Below, in pieces: positions 44,096 through 56,358 of a DNA stretch of 64,000 bases. Position 1 is the stretch's first letter. Each line of letters opens with the position of its first letter. Source of the DNA: Selaginella moellendorffii. Lineage: Eukaryota; Streptophyta; Lycopodiopsida; Selaginellales; Selaginellaceae. A program made the translations under genes and the position numbers. The stretch spans positions 1-64,000 of the forward strand of contig NW_003314382.1 in assembly GCF_000143415.4 (NCBI RefSeq). The letters run 5' to 3'. Below the pieces are notes generated by a model, which was not told where the DNA came from, did not search any database, and worked only from the letters and a program-made list of their open reading frames with translations.

Positions 44096-46975
44096 GTTTA
44101 TGGGCCCTTTCCTTTTATATTTGAACCCTAACGGATTATCTCACTCTATATAGCGTGAAATTAACTTTAGTTACTTTCATTTTGATCAGTTTCTGTTTTT
44201 CTTGGTGACATTGCTAGAAGTTTGTAGATGGTTATCGCACTCTGTTGGTCTTGCTCAAAGCAGGGCTCCGCTATTTATTTCGACAAAAAGTATATGCTTC
44301 TCACTCACCATCTGTGACAACAAACTCATGTGAAAACTCGACTATCTCCCTCTCTCAAGTCATTCTTTTTAGTTGTTTACACATGTATGGGATTATATGG
44401 TGGCAGAAGGTCAACATGATGTGGTGAGGAGTTTAGTGGTAATGTGCTAAGGGATAAAGAGGTAAGGACACTATATTGGTACGTAACAATGTAAAGCATT
44501 ATAAAAGGTAATGGAGTAAAGAGGGATAGGGAGAAAGAAAGATAAATTAGGGATTGTCATATTATAATAGCTATGGTGGACAATGATATAACTTTAAGAA
44601 TTGCAAATATTGTGGCAACAATAGTAGTGAGGTAAGTTGGGATACATAAATCAAGCAAAAAGATGTTAAATTTCATTCAACAAGCTTATAATTACACTTG
44701 CTAGAATGAAGATCCAACAGTAATCCTTGGAAATGGTTAGGATCTTGAGTGTTGGTGAGTGAGACTCAAGAAATATTCTTAGATGGCATGAATTGTTGTA
44801 TTGTCGCATCAATTAATGTTGAAACATAAGCTATGAGAGAGGTGAATGCCAACCCCTAGTAAGTCCCCTTTTCATATATTTGCCAAGGTTTGGATCATCC
44901 CAACCTCCACCATGTATTGCAGCATCCATTCTATGAAGATAGAATGGCCAAAGCTTTTTTGTTTTTTTTTTCTCTTGGTGGTCCCCGAGTTTAAAGTTTC
45001 TTTGAGTTTATTATAATGAATTTTCTAGTAGTTCTTAAGTTATTTGTGATGAATTTCTTTCTTTTGTTTCACAGGTTGGGAGCATGATGTGCTACTGTGG
45101 TGGATGCTAGCCTCTCCATCACCAATTTCCAGCAATTCATGGTAGAAACTCGAAGTTGCATCCAACTTGCCACAATTGTGATCCCAAAGGCAAGGAGGGG
45201 CAACCACATAGCCAACTTTCCTTACGAAACACCATGGTTCTTACCTATATTATTTTCCCAAGCCTTCCAAACAAGCCTACCAATGTATATGTGGTAGAGT
45301 TCCATACAACCATCATAAGACTATTTGGATGGTAGTAGAAGCTCCTCATTAGCAACATTTTCTACTCATAACAGAAGGCCTAGGGATGGCCAAGGAGTGG
45401 ATCTATATGATCAAATGCAACTAGGAAAACACATCTTTTAACATTTGTATCACTTCGAGGGGAACCCTAAGAAGGATACTTGTGAAGTCTATAAGTGTGT
45501 AACCTACACATAAAAGGTAAATGCTCTTTACATTGTTTTTTCTTGAATGCCAAATCTTTTGATTTCAAGAGAAGTTATTAATGAAGAAATCATAAGTCTT
45601 TTCATGCAATTTCTTGGTTTAGGTTTCTTTCTTTTTTCTTTAAAGACTTATGATGTTTTTCAAGAAAGCAAATGTATAAGGTTGAGGATGATGTCCAAGA
45701 AGGCATTATTCCTATATAGTTAATAGTGAATAGAAAACTCATACTAAAGTGATCAAGGCATTTATTTATTTTTAAATCTTCCTAGTTACAGTAGATCTAT
45801 GTTGAAACCATAGCTTTATTCCTATTCCACAATTTCTAAGCATTCTATATAAACTAAACATTCATGTTCTGGGAGTTGAGTTTGTGTGATGAGAAACAAG
45901 GGGGAGTCAGATTTATAAGCAGGGAATTGCTAGAGGCTCTATCTCCTATAAACAATGATGTTTATGGTATCTAGAGAAGAGTTTATTTACTTTGATCTTA
46001 TTATTTTATCATTTATCATTTAAGCAACTTTCATTGTGGGGTGCCTAGTGAGCCTAAACTCAAACTATAGGGAGAGCTATGTATTTAGATTAAGGCACTC
46101 TTGAGCATAGAAGTTGAGTATATATATGCCACTTTGAGGAGATTCTTTGGCTTAAGACCTTGGTTTGAGCTACAAGTAGGAAGAGCTAACAATTTTTCAT
46201 AACACTTTGACAAAAAATCAATGATTTGATTGCATGAAAAAATACAGCTAAGTTTATTTTATTCATGAATAGGTTGAGTGGGAAAGTGAGATAAAAGAAT
46301 TTCTCTAGTCTCTAAATTTTTTTTTAAAAATGGTAATATATATTATCTTACTCTAGCTAATCTGTATAATAAGCCATTTAGGATCAATTTAATCTAAAAT
46401 ATTGGTAAGGAAAATCAACGAATTACCCACTAAGTTTTTAGTATATATATGTCATTATATGCATTCCTTATATTTTGTGGTTTAATATTAAAAAACAATT
46501 TAAATATTCTATAGAAATAATTATTAAAAATTAATAGAAAGTAAAAAAAATTAAAATCCTTGTATATGCTACTATAGGATGCCAAGAGTTTAAACAATAT
46601 TGCTATATAACATATGTACAACTTTAAAATGCACTATATTTTTAGAGTGGCGACACAACTAACTTAAACCCCAATTTTGTTACTAAAGTGCCACTTTGCA
46701 TTTAATTAAAATCTTGTTTAAAAAACTAATTTCTATTTACAAAGAAACCTAAAATAACAATAGCATATTATATTTAAGTTTATGGAATTGTAACAGTTTT
46801 AACTAATATTGCTTTAGAACTTATAATACTAATAAAACTAAATTAAAATTAATTTATGATTTTTTATAAATTAAAAATATAAATATTTGTAATAAATCCC
46901 TTTATCAAACAATATGATTTATAATCCTAAAAAAATTTCAGAAATATAAATATAAAATAGAATTCTAGTAATATT
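44096..46975. other. AT-rich region without recognised genes
   Basis: Continues the AT-rich block. No protein domain, RNA or clear repeat recognised; the small frames at 44245, 45097 and 46430 have no support. Confidence 0.4.
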
Positions 46976-47377
46976 TTAAGGTATAATGCATTGAGGCTTA
47001 ATCTCAAAAAATTCAACAAGGGTGTATTTTTCATGTTTATAGCAACCTTGAAATGACCATAAATTCCAGCCATACCATCCTTCAGATTCATATTTTGCTG
47101 AACCTTCAAATACTATCACTTTATAATCATTACTGCTATTAATTGTAAAGTCTATATTTTCTAATTGAGGATTTGGATCACTTGAAAATTCAAAACTTTG
47201 TGATGATCTATAAATAAAAATGTTAACATCTCCTCCATGTTTAACACTATACCAATTTAAAATACATTTCATAAGTGTTTCTGGGTCATCAGAGTTACAA
47301 TCAAATTTCTGATTATAACAATAACTGAAGTAATTTAATAGAAGAAAAAAATTAAGATGAGTTTTCTTATACGACAT
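46976..47377 (-). CDS. AT-rich putative secreted protein, unknown family
   Basis: Intact ATG-to-TAA frame of 133 residues inside very AT-rich DNA, where a chance open frame of this length is unlikely. The N-terminus MSYKKTHLNFFLLLNYFSYCYN is a plausible signal peptide. The mature part contains five cysteines counting that near the signal, several aromatic residues, and GWYGWNLWSFQGCYKHEKYT followed by LVEFFEIKPQC; it looks like a small folded beta-rich secreted domain. Codons are strongly A/T-ending, unlike the GC-rich genes on either side. A TATAAATATA box lies 89-98 bp upstream. I do not recognise the family. Alternatives: a fast-evolving lineage-specific secreted protein, a gene brought by a mobile element, or transferred DNA. 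Confidence 0.5.
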   Translation of the reverse strand: MSYKKTHLNFFLLLNYFSYCYNQKFDCNSDDPETLMKCILNWYSVKHGGDVNIFIYRSSQSFEFSSDPNPQLENIDFTINSSNDYKVIVFEGSAKYESEGWYGWNLWSFQGCYKHEKYTLVEFFEIKPQCIIP

Positions 47378-47465
47378 TTCAGAAGAAGAAATTAGAAATA
47401 ATATATAAGAAATATAAAATAAATAGGTGAAAAAGAAATAAGTAAAATCTATTACAATTAAGCAG

Positions 47466-47475
47466 TATATTTATA
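47466..47475 (-). promoter_or_regulatory. TATA box of the AT-rich secreted ORF
   Basis: Minus strand reads TATAAATATA, 89-98 bp before the ATG at 47377, a normal distance. In DNA this AT-rich such a match is weak evidence by itself. Confidence 0.3.
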
Positions 47476-48664
47476 AAAATATATCATAGAGCAGAATTTT
47501 ATAGAAAATTTCAATAAACCCTCCAACACAAGATAAATGATATTGTTTTGGGCTTATATTTATAATAATAGTGTTATTCTTGTTTATATCTATATAATAA
47601 TACCAATTTAGAGTTTAGGTGTAGAGTTTATTCAATGATTAAGAAGGTTTTTCTATTGATAAATATAAAACTTAGATAGTTCAATAAGGAGATCTTAATG
47701 AACACTCCTCATGATTTGCACCTTGTTGAACGAAAAGAACATAAGATTGCTATTAAGCCTAGATCTGATTTGTATCCTTCTTAAATTTTGTTAATTGGAA
47801 GTGTCTATATACCTCCACCAGCTAACACTCTCCTTTCATATGTGTTTGCATCCCTCCCCTCCCTACCACTACCCATCTACATCCCTTTGCCACCTATGCC
47901 TCCCCTTCCTATTCTATAAAGCATATTCATCCCTCCTCTAAGTTAGCTTCCATCTCAACAAGAATATAGCATTGTAGATGGAGGCAAATAAAGCCATTCA
48001 TTTGTGTTGCCAAAAGTTGGGAAATAATAAAACTTGTGCTATAAGGTTTAAAGGTATGTGATAAGGTGGCTAAATAGCACAAAGGATCTTTAATGATGCC
48101 CAAAGGGATCTCTAATCAGGCATTTGCAACTAAGACCTAAGTAGATCATAAAGTTATGGCAGATGATGGTGTTGGTAGTATATAAGTTAGTGCTTGAGAT
48201 AGTTTTGGGCTTGAATAGTTTTATTGAGCACTATCATAATTGCCACACAAACAATGTTATCACTTCATATATAATTGTTTATAAAATGTTGAAAGATGAA
48301 ATGGCAACATGTAAGCACTATAGAGTGATAGTGGTAGGCAAGAATGACAATTTGCAATTATAATATTTGACACTAATACTATCATAGACATTTAACATAT
48401 GATAAAATTTTCATTTCATGTAAGGATGCATTTAAATTTCTTTTGCCTCATTGTCAACACATTGATTCCATCTATACCTCCTCCTATATTGGTATTGTGG
48501 GGAAAATTCACCTTGCATTTGTTGATCTATGGCTTTTGCATAGTTAGAGAGACTTCCAAAGCCTCCAATTTTAGAAACTCTAGGTGATTGTGATCTATAA
48601 ATTAGAACTAAATATGTATTGAAATCTTAATAAACATAATTAGTGCTTACATAAGTTAGTTTTG
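47476..48664. other. AT-rich intergenic stretch
   Basis: No gene or element recognised; a pyrimidine-rich CTCCC patch lies at about 47850-47930. Confidence 0.35.
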
Positions 48665-49915
48665 CTATGGCTGGCCTTGTAGCAGTTGCGAAGGGAATTG
48701 CGGTGGTGGCTGCTGCTGGAAATAAGGGATTGAATATGTCCGTTAAAAACACTAGCTACCAATTTAGGTCGTGAATTTGTGAGTTACCTCTAAGGCAAAT
48801 ACTTTTTCAGACAAGATCACCCAGCAAACTTTTGTTTTGATCCGAGGGAGCGAGCTTAAACAAGAATTCTACTGGAGGGTGGTGACCAGTGGCCCTTGGA
48901 TCCAAACTAGGATACGATGGCATTGATCCTGCCACAAGGTGTGTTCCTTTAGGAGCATTTTTCTTAAGCTGCAATTTGTTATGACAGCGCACTATGTTTG
49001 CATGCATCCTGTCAAAACCAAAAGCAAAATTGTTGGATGTCTCAAAGGGGACCATCCATTCCCAGGCCAAGTGGTGTTACATGCAGTTGGTGTAGGCATG
49101 GTTTATCTTGGTATACGTTCCCAAGCCATAGGTTTTACCCACAATTTATTTATCAGAGGCAGAAATGATGAGGTTTTATGCAACTCTGCACAACTATACA
49201 TGGTATATTTTCTATTTGCCTCTCTCAACTCAATAGCATCGTTAGGTATAAGTTGATGCTTTTTTTGTTTGAACTTTAGTGAAATTACTTATCAGGGGCC
49301 TATGAACATTTTAAAAGCATAGTCCCACCATGGCAAACTACTCATCCCGTGGCCCTAGTATTTCAAACCCTGCCATCATCAAGGTAAAGATTTAATCCAT
49401 GAATTTCTCATGCTCTAGGCATCTTTTTCAGCCTGATGCGGTTGCACCGGGAACATTTATTATAGCTGCAGCACCCGCAAGGAATAGGTTCCGGACAATG
49501 TCTGGAACTCCCTCTTGTCTCTGGGATTATTGCATTGCTAAAAGTTTATCAGTGATGTTCTATAGCTATCAGACCTGCCCCGGTTACAACTGGTAGGATT
49601 GACTATGAAATTCTGCATTGTTGGATCTAATAGCTTAGAATTATACAGGTTTTGTAGCTGGTGGGCTTACGATGGAAAACCATTTGATTATGGAGGTGGA
49701 CATGTTAATCCCAATGTTGCAGCTTGTCTACGATCTAAACGTGTCAGACTACGTTGGACTTGTGTGTGAGCTAGTTTCTGGCCAGAAAGTTGTGCCCAAA
49801 GAATATCGATCGTTCTGCCATGAAGGTTTGGAGATTGTTCAAGCAATCCAGCTCAACTATCCATCAATTGGGAGTCAATTTGACGGTCAAGCCGAGAGAA
49901 TTGAAGTTTGACCAC
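48665..49915 (+). pseudogene. subtilisin-like protease relic D (C-terminal half)
   Basis: In order on the plus strand: KGIAVVAAAGNKG (48700), DGIDPATR near 48915, PA-domain phrases AVGVGMVYLGIRSQAIGFTH (49085-49145), MANYSSRGPSISNPAIIK (about 49330-49383), an intron-like gap, then PDAVAPGTFIIAAAPARN and RFRTMSGT (49433-49505), where the catalytic serine block SMACPH is missing, and finally a frameshifted FDYGGGHVNPN and YDLNVSDYVG (about 49680-49760). The order matches the second half of a plant subtilase. Loss of the Ser site and several shifts and stops show it is dead. Together with relic C it could be one gene split by 7.3 kb of inserted DNA. Confidence 0.78.
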
Positions 49916-50131
49916 GTTGGTCAAGTAAAGACTTCTTGGATGCTGATCCTGTGAGAAAGAAGATAAGAAGTGAGGCTTTTGGGTCACTGACCTGGAAGGA
50001 CAAAGTGCATGCCGTGCGGAGCAATCTTGTTCTCAAGACAATGTAAATGGGATTGGAAATGATTAAGCAAGATTAACTTTAATTCGTAAGCGTTTTTAAC
50101 GTGGCGGCGGCTAGAACCCTAAAAGGCGGCG

Positions 50132-51792
50132 ATGGGGAAATCTTCCAAGGACAAACGGGTGGGTCTCGCGGTCCTGTTCTTGCCCATAAGCATTTTTGCT
50201 GCCGCGCAGGACATCTACTATCGGAAGGCCAAGGAAGAAGGATGGCGCGCTCGCAGCGCCTTCAAGCTGCTCCAGATTGACGAAGAATTTGGAATCCTGC
50301 AAGGTGGGTTTTGTCTATTGGCAATTTTGGGGTCCTTATGGATTTGACAATGTAGGTGTGAAGCGCGTTGTTGATCTGTGCGCGGCTCCTGGAAGCTGGA
50401 GCCAGGTATGGAGTTTTGGATTTTCATGTACAACTGGTAGCGACATTCACAGGTTCTAAGCAGGCAGCTCTACGTTCCTTCAAAGAGTGATAAGTAAGAG
50501 CTTTGCCTTCCTTTTTCTCTCCTTTCTTTGTGAGGAAAAGATTTATCACTGTGTTCTTCTAGGCAGGATGATCGACCTCTTATTGTGGCTATTGATTTGC
50601 AGCCAATGGCCCCTATTGATGGTGTCGTTCAAATTCAAGGAGACATCACTAGTGCACGAACTGCCGAGTTGGTTGGTAGAATCTCAAGTATTATGTAATG
50701 TTTGAAGCTCTTTTTTTCTTTTTTTGTGGTTTTTTGTCCTCGTAGGTTATTCAGCATTTCCATGGTTGCAAAGCCGACTTAGTTGTCTGTGACGGTGCCC
50801 CGGATGGTGAGATCGTCCCAAAACAATTGCTTTTGGTCTAAAATGTTGAACTTACAGTGACGGGACTCCACGACATGGACGAGTTCGTCCAGGCGCAGCT
50901 TATCCTAGCGGTAACAGTTTTCTAGCTTGTAAAGCACAGTGGAGTGACCATGGTTTCGATGCAGGCGCTAACAATTGTAACACACGTTCTTCGGCCAGGC
51001 GCGAAGTTTGTCGCAAAGGTTTTCCGGGGGAAAGATATCAGCCTGTTGTACGCCCAGGTAAAAGCGTTTAAATGGTTTTACGCTTATCGTAAACATCGTT
51101 TGTGCCAGCTGAAAATGTTTTTCACGACTGTGACTTGTACGAAACCAAAGAGCAGCCGAAACTCGAGCATAGGTAAATCCTTGTCATGATTTTCTACTCC
51201 GATCCCTCACGATGCTATCGCTTTACAGAAGCTTTCGTTGTTTGCGAAGACTATCAACCTCCGGAAGGCTTCGAGCCACGGAACTTGTATGATATCTTGG
51301 AGCAAGCTAGCGGAGCATACCCGGAACTCGGTAAGATTCTTTTCCTTTTTTTCCACACTCCAAAGCAGGCTTGCAAGCAAATGATGAGTACTGGATTCCC
51401 CTTCATGACTTGAGTGATGAAACATTCCAGTTTCTGATGCCATGGTATTTTGCGCGTGATGAAATCACGGATTCCCCTTCATGATCTCTATGTGATGATC
51501 AATCCACTGTGCTTTTCTGATGCTTCCAGTTGCTTCGTCTCTACGACAGTGTTCTAGATAATTACGTTTCTCACGGCTTGTTCCTCGTGCAGACTGTTCC
51601 AGCGCTTGGCTCGAAGGACCAAACAAAATCATGGTACCATTCCTGGCGTGTGGAGATTTGAGTGGCTATGACGCCGATCAATCGTATCCTTTGCCCAGCG
51701 AGGATTATCAAAGCTTAGCTCCCGTGCAGCCTCCAATCGCGCCAGCGTACAAGACGGCGTTGGGCCTCGAGAAGAAACTCCAGATGGTTTGA
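50132..51792 (+). CDS. tRNA 2'-O-ribose methyltransferase, TRM7/FTSJ1 family
   Basis: Eleven exons (50132-50158, 50210-50303, 50356-50405, 50453-50493, 50563-50671, 50746-50806, 50858-50910, 50965-51057, 51109-51172, 51229-51330, 51593-51792), all phases consistent, 297 residues. It starts [20 protein letters not shown]. The SAM-binding motif is [13 protein letters not shown]. The K-D-K-E catalytic tetrad of the FtsJ/RrmJ family is visible at about K28 (SAFKL), D123 (VVCDGAPD), K163 (FVAKVFRG) and E198 (SSIEAF). The C-terminal [12 protein letters not shown] and [21 protein letters not shown] are typical of cytosolic TRM7/FTSJ1, which methylates positions 32 and 34 of the anticodon loop of certain tRNAs with WDR6- or THADA-type partners. 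It is the first of three tightly spaced same-strand genes. Confidence 0.95.
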
Positions 51793-51881
51793 CAAAGTTA
51801 GAAAGTTTTGTATTATAGTTATGATAGAAGTTTGGGCGCTTGTTTTTAGGGCTCTTGTTTTTTAGGGTTCTTCTGTTGGGA

Positions 51882-53442
51882 ATGAATGAGGAAGGCGCTC
51901 CAGCTGGTCCGGCCATCGATTCAGCGGCATCGACGTGCCATCGCTGCGTGGAAACGATCAAGCTCGAGCACCAGCTCGTCCGGGTGTCTTACGAAGTTCT
52001 CAAGAGGTCTGTACGGCAGGGCATTCGCGCAGTGGAGAAGGAGGTGAATGGCATCACTGGCGCTGTTGCCGAGGCCGGGAAGAAGGAGGTGTCGCGAGAC
52101 GCCGCGATCAAGCAGCTGGATTCGTGCGTGAATCGCTTGAGTGGATTGAAGAGAAAGGTAGTGGCGGTTTGTTAGTCTCCTTTTCGAAGATACGTCTTCC
52201 TTTGGCAGCTCCAGGAAATGCACGATGCGGAAGAACAGAATCTCCAAAGATCTCGAGCGAGGTTGGATCACTTGAGTGACTTTTGCAAGGATCCAAAGTG
52301 GAAGAAAACAAAGCTTGACAGAATTCTCGTGGACTACCTCTTGCGTTCGTCTTACATTAACACCGCGACTAAACTCGTCGAGCATTCGTCCATTCAGGTA
52401 TTGCTCTGGAAATGTTTTTTTTCTCTTCACTATGATCAAAGTAGTGATCCTTCGAATCCAGGATCTTGCAGACGTTGGCCTTTTTGCTGAAGCCCAGCAG
52501 ATTATCGAGGGACTGAAGAGAAAGAGTTGCACGTATGCACTTAACTGGTGCTCGGAGAACAAGGGAAAGCTAAAGAAGACGCTGGTAATCTTTTTGCACG
52601 ATCGATTCGTTCTAATTTTCTCGTCTGAATATCTAGAGTGTATTCGAATTTAAGCTGAGGATTCAGGAGTTCATAGAACTCGTTCGAGCGGAGAAGGCAT
52701 TTGACGCTGTGTTATACGCTCGCAAGTTTCTCTCGCAGCTTGCTTCTGTTGATATGCAACACTTGCAAGAGGCCATGACAACTCTAGTACTGAAGCAAAC
52801 AACAGAGTGTGTCTTTTACAAGGCGAGCTGTTTTATTTATTTATTTATTTTTCTGTTTTGCTTCCTCAAAACACCTTTTCGTGCTTTATATTGCCAGACT
52901 TTATTCGATGACAACCAATGGGAGAAACTAATTCAGCTCTTCAAAGACGAGTTCTGCAAGATGCACGGAATGACTTCTCCGTCCTTGCTACACATTTACA
53001 TCCAGGCCGGTCTTTCAGCTCTCAAAACACCGTAAGCTCTAGTTTCTTGTCGCCTTGCCTGTCCTCATTTCCTTCTCCTATCGTTCTCTAGGCTGTGCTA
53101 CGAAGAAACGTGTTTGAAGGACGATCCTTTCTCGCATGAAGCGATCAGGAAACTCGCGGAGCCACTCCCGTTCATGAAGCACGTACGCTCGAGGCTCATC
53201 TGTTACATCACGAAGGAGCTTATGGACGAGGACAATCCTCCAATGGTTTTACCGAATGGATACGTTTACAGCACAAAGGTTTTGTTTCTCGATCCAGATA
53301 TCTCAATACTTTCTCATTCTTTTTTTTCTTATTCTTCCAGGCATTGCAAACCATGTCCGATCAAAACAATGGTCTCGTGACTTGCCCAAGAACAAACGAA
53401 GTTTTCGCTTTAGCCACCGCGACAAGAGCGTTCGTCTCTTAA
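51882..53442 (+). CDS. MAEA/GID9-like subunit of the CTLH E3 ubiquitin ligase
   Basis: Seven exons (51882-52157, 52209-52397, 52462-52584, 52637-52822, 52898-53031, 53092-53278, 53341-53442), 398 residues. An N-terminal coiled coil precedes a LisH motif (LDRILVDYLLRSSYINTATKLVEHSSI, about 115-141), the CTLH domain (LFAEAQQIIEGLKRKSC..ALNWCSEN), the CRA domain (EFIELVRAEKAFDAVLYARKFL to GLSALKT), and a degenerate C-terminal RING (PPMVLPNGYVYSTKAL..VTCPRTNEVF). The family pairs with RMND5 to form the catalytic centre of the GID/CTLH complex. The fourth intron (52823-52897) has a GC donor, is 75 bp and contains no stop in frame, so retention would add 25 residues. The start codon lies 89 bp after the FTSJ1 stop. 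Confidence 0.93.
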
Positions 53443-53587
53443 CAAGGCTAACAAGAAACAAAAAAGAAATGTACATTCAATCGGCGCATTCATTGCCAGT
53501 GTAAATCCACCGTCGATCAACACCCGCCCCACAGTGATAATCCAACGGCCTCTATTCCTTTAGGGTTCTTCATCCTCCTCTCTCGCC

Positions 53588-54745
53588 ATGAAGGTGATTG
53601 TGGTGTCGCGCAGCGGGCGGGAGATCGTCAAGGGTGGCATTGAGCTCCCAAACGAGGTAAGAATCATCTCCGGACCAAGATCTACCGGAGAGGTGGAGGT
53701 TTTCCACTGTTTATGTCCGATTTTCTCGTCCCTCTCACGGCATTTCTTCCCCAGGCGTCAGTGGATGATCTCAAGCGGGCGATCTCCAAGCGCGGTGAGT
53801 ATTTGACCACTCTCTCCCTCTCTCAGACACACTGATTTCCTTCAAACCTTCTTTTCCTAGTTCCAAAGTACTATGCCTCGAGGCAGCGCCTTACTTTACC
53901 TCTAAGGACCGGCCAATCTCGTCCCACGGTACTAGAACACGGCAAAAGCCTCAAGGAATACTTCGAAAGCAGCGATGGTGGAGAGGTGGTTTTCAAGGAT
54001 CTGGGACCCCAAGTCTCGTATCGGACCTTGTTCTTCTTCGAGTACCTCGGCCCACTGGTGATATATCCGCTCTTTTACTTCTTTCCGGGCATATATTCGC
54101 TGCTTTTCTCGCTCCCGGCACGGACCGTGACGCACCCCGTGCAAAAGTATGCGATGTGGTACTGGACACTGCACTACTCCAAGCGAATCCTCGAGACTTT
54201 CTTCGTCCACCGGTTTAGCCACGCCACCTCTCCGCTGGGCAACGTTTACAGGAACTGTGCTTACTACTGGCTCTTCGGTGCCTTCATCGCTTACTTCGTC
54301 AATCATCCGCTCTACACGCCGGTCCCGGACAAGCAGATGTATCTCGGCTTCGGTATCGGGCTCGTCTTCCAGGCCGCGAACTTTGTCACGCATATCATCC
54401 TCCGGGGGCTTCGCCCGGCCGACGGCAAAGGTGGCTACGTTATCCCCTATGGCTTCGTGTTTAACTTCGTCACCTGCGGGAACTACACGACCGAGATCTA
54501 CCAGTGGCTTGGCTTCAACATTGCGACGCAGACGGTGGCTGGCTATAGCTTTCTTTTCGCGGCGACGTTCATCATGACCAACTGGGCCCTTGCCAAGCAC
54601 AGGCGGCTGAAGAAGGTTTTGCATCTTCTGGTAGTGTTGCTCATCTTTTCGTGACTTTTGCGCTTCTCTTTCGCAGCTGTTTGACGGAAAAGAAGGGCGA
54701 GCCAAGTACCCGAGGCGCTGGGTGATTTTACCCCCGTTCCTGTGA
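53588..54745 (+). CDS. very-long-chain enoyl-CoA reductase (ECR/TSC13, CER10-like)
   Basis: Four exons (53588-53656, 53755-53794, 53861-54615, 54677-54745), 310 residues, the family's normal length. A ubiquitin-like N-terminal part ([28 protein letters not shown]) is followed by RQRLTLP and a membrane domain with about six hydrophobic helices and the steroid-reductase-type C-terminus ([67 protein letters not shown]). It catalyses the last, NADPH-dependent step of each ER fatty-acid elongation cycle, reducing trans-2-enoyl-CoA; in plants it supplies precursors of cuticular wax, sphingolipids and seed oil. It lies 145 bp after the MAEA stop on the same strand. Confidence 0.96.
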
Positions 54746-56358
54746 GCACCGCGGGGTCAGGTAGACGTTTTGGCTTCCGTTTTTTTCCTTCTCCCCTCTT
54801 TTGCTTTTCATGTTTCAAAGCGCATCTCAAAGTTTTTCTTTTCCAGCTTATCTCAACATCAGCCAAAGTGGCCATCGTTCTTTTGACAACAGAGATGCTC
54901 TGAGAGAGAGGAGGCTATTCTATTCATCCATCATAAGAGCTTGGGCTCTTCTCATGTAAGGTGTGGCTCTGTGAGTTTATCTTTATCTTTTATCTTTCGG
55001 TACTAACTTGAGAGGGAGACATCATCCATTGCATTACTGCTTATCATACCTTGTTCCTGCTTTCACTCATTCCGGAGCATCTACTAGAAACCTTTGTCAG
55101 TCTCCTTCGTGGTCCCCGGCGCGATTCAGAAAAAGATAAAGAGCGCCTAAACATGAAAGTGCATAAACACGAGCGTTCGTTTCCTTCGCTACAGAAGAAA
55201 CCCCGTTTCAGTCGTCCATCATCCTGCTTTCCATTCTTTCGACATCATCAACTTGACAATATCATGGCCGCCCCTCCCCCCACTTTGCCTTTTCCTAATC
55301 CCCAAGCGCTGTGATCTTCCTCTGTGCTCAAACGCATTGAGCTTTCCTTGTTTTTTTTCCGTTTTTTTTTTCTTTTTCGTTTTTTTTTTTCGCTTGCTTG
55401 ATTGCTTGCCCGGGTCCAAAGCGACTGTAGCCAACAACCGCGAAAACTTGTCCACAGCCTCCATCCATCTGTGGCCGAGCACGCGTTGTTTAGTGTCCAA
55501 GTGGGATGGAGTGTGTGTTTTTAATATGGACAGGAGTGGTACGCTCGCCAAAGAGGTCCCCACAGCACAAAGCACTTGGGGATCATCGCCAAAGCTTAGC
55601 ACAGCGAAAGCGAGCGAGCGAGCGGCACAGCGCCAAGTTAAACAAGGCAAAAAATAATGCTGGGTGACGACATGGAGCAAAGACTTAGAAACTCCACACT
55701 CTTACGTACAGGCCGCGACAAAGAAGAGGCCCCCGCGCAAAATACCATTCGTCTGGAAGAAAATCAAAGGGCCAATGGTTTTCCAGGTATTATAGGCGAA
55801 GGGTGTTCCATACACGCGATCGATTCATCCATCCAAATCCCTTCTCTCTTTTCTCGGTTCGCTTGGAAGAAGGATAAAGGGCTTATTGACTTTGATGGCG
55901 TCCGTACGAGGGGGATATTCCGTGTCGCCCGCGTACGGAGGGGCTGGGCGGGCGGTAAAAGGTAAAAGCCTGTGGTGAAAGAGTTAATTTACCCGTCGGA
56001 TTTTTTAATGCCTTGTCTTTGGGGTCTCGATTGAGGAGGGGGGCCGCGGCGAGCAGAAGGCGCTGGCTATGGCGGCTTGATTCTCTTCGACGGCGATCGG
56101 GCTCTCCTGCGACAGCGTCTTCATTCGCGCATCCGGTTTGCCGCGGCTTTGATCGTCCCTCTCTGGCAGGGTTGTTCTTCATTCTTGTGATTTCTTCTCC
56201 ATTCTTGCGATTTCCTAGCGATTGCTCTTGCTTCTGATGCATTCTCCCTCCCGGCAGCCGAAATTTCCTCCGGTCGTGTCACTCCCAATTTCCTCCCCCT
56301 CTCCCTGTGCTGCTGGCTCTTGCTGCCCGTCACGATTCCGAGCCAAACCCCATCCAGG
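54746..56358. other. intergenic region between ECR and the DUF506 gene
   Basis: No gene seen. A T-rich tract (about 55350-55391) may be transcribed spacer or a poly(A) relic on the minus strand. The last ~300 bp should contain the promoter and 5' leader of the DUF506 gene. An antisense frame at 55219-55680 is dominated by the T-rich tract and is not believable. Confidence 0.4.

Noticed and set aside
53932-54705. 257-residue antisense frame over enoyl-CoA reductase
   Set aside because: Exact antisense of a conserved coding exon, no domain, and composition is the mirror of the sense codons.
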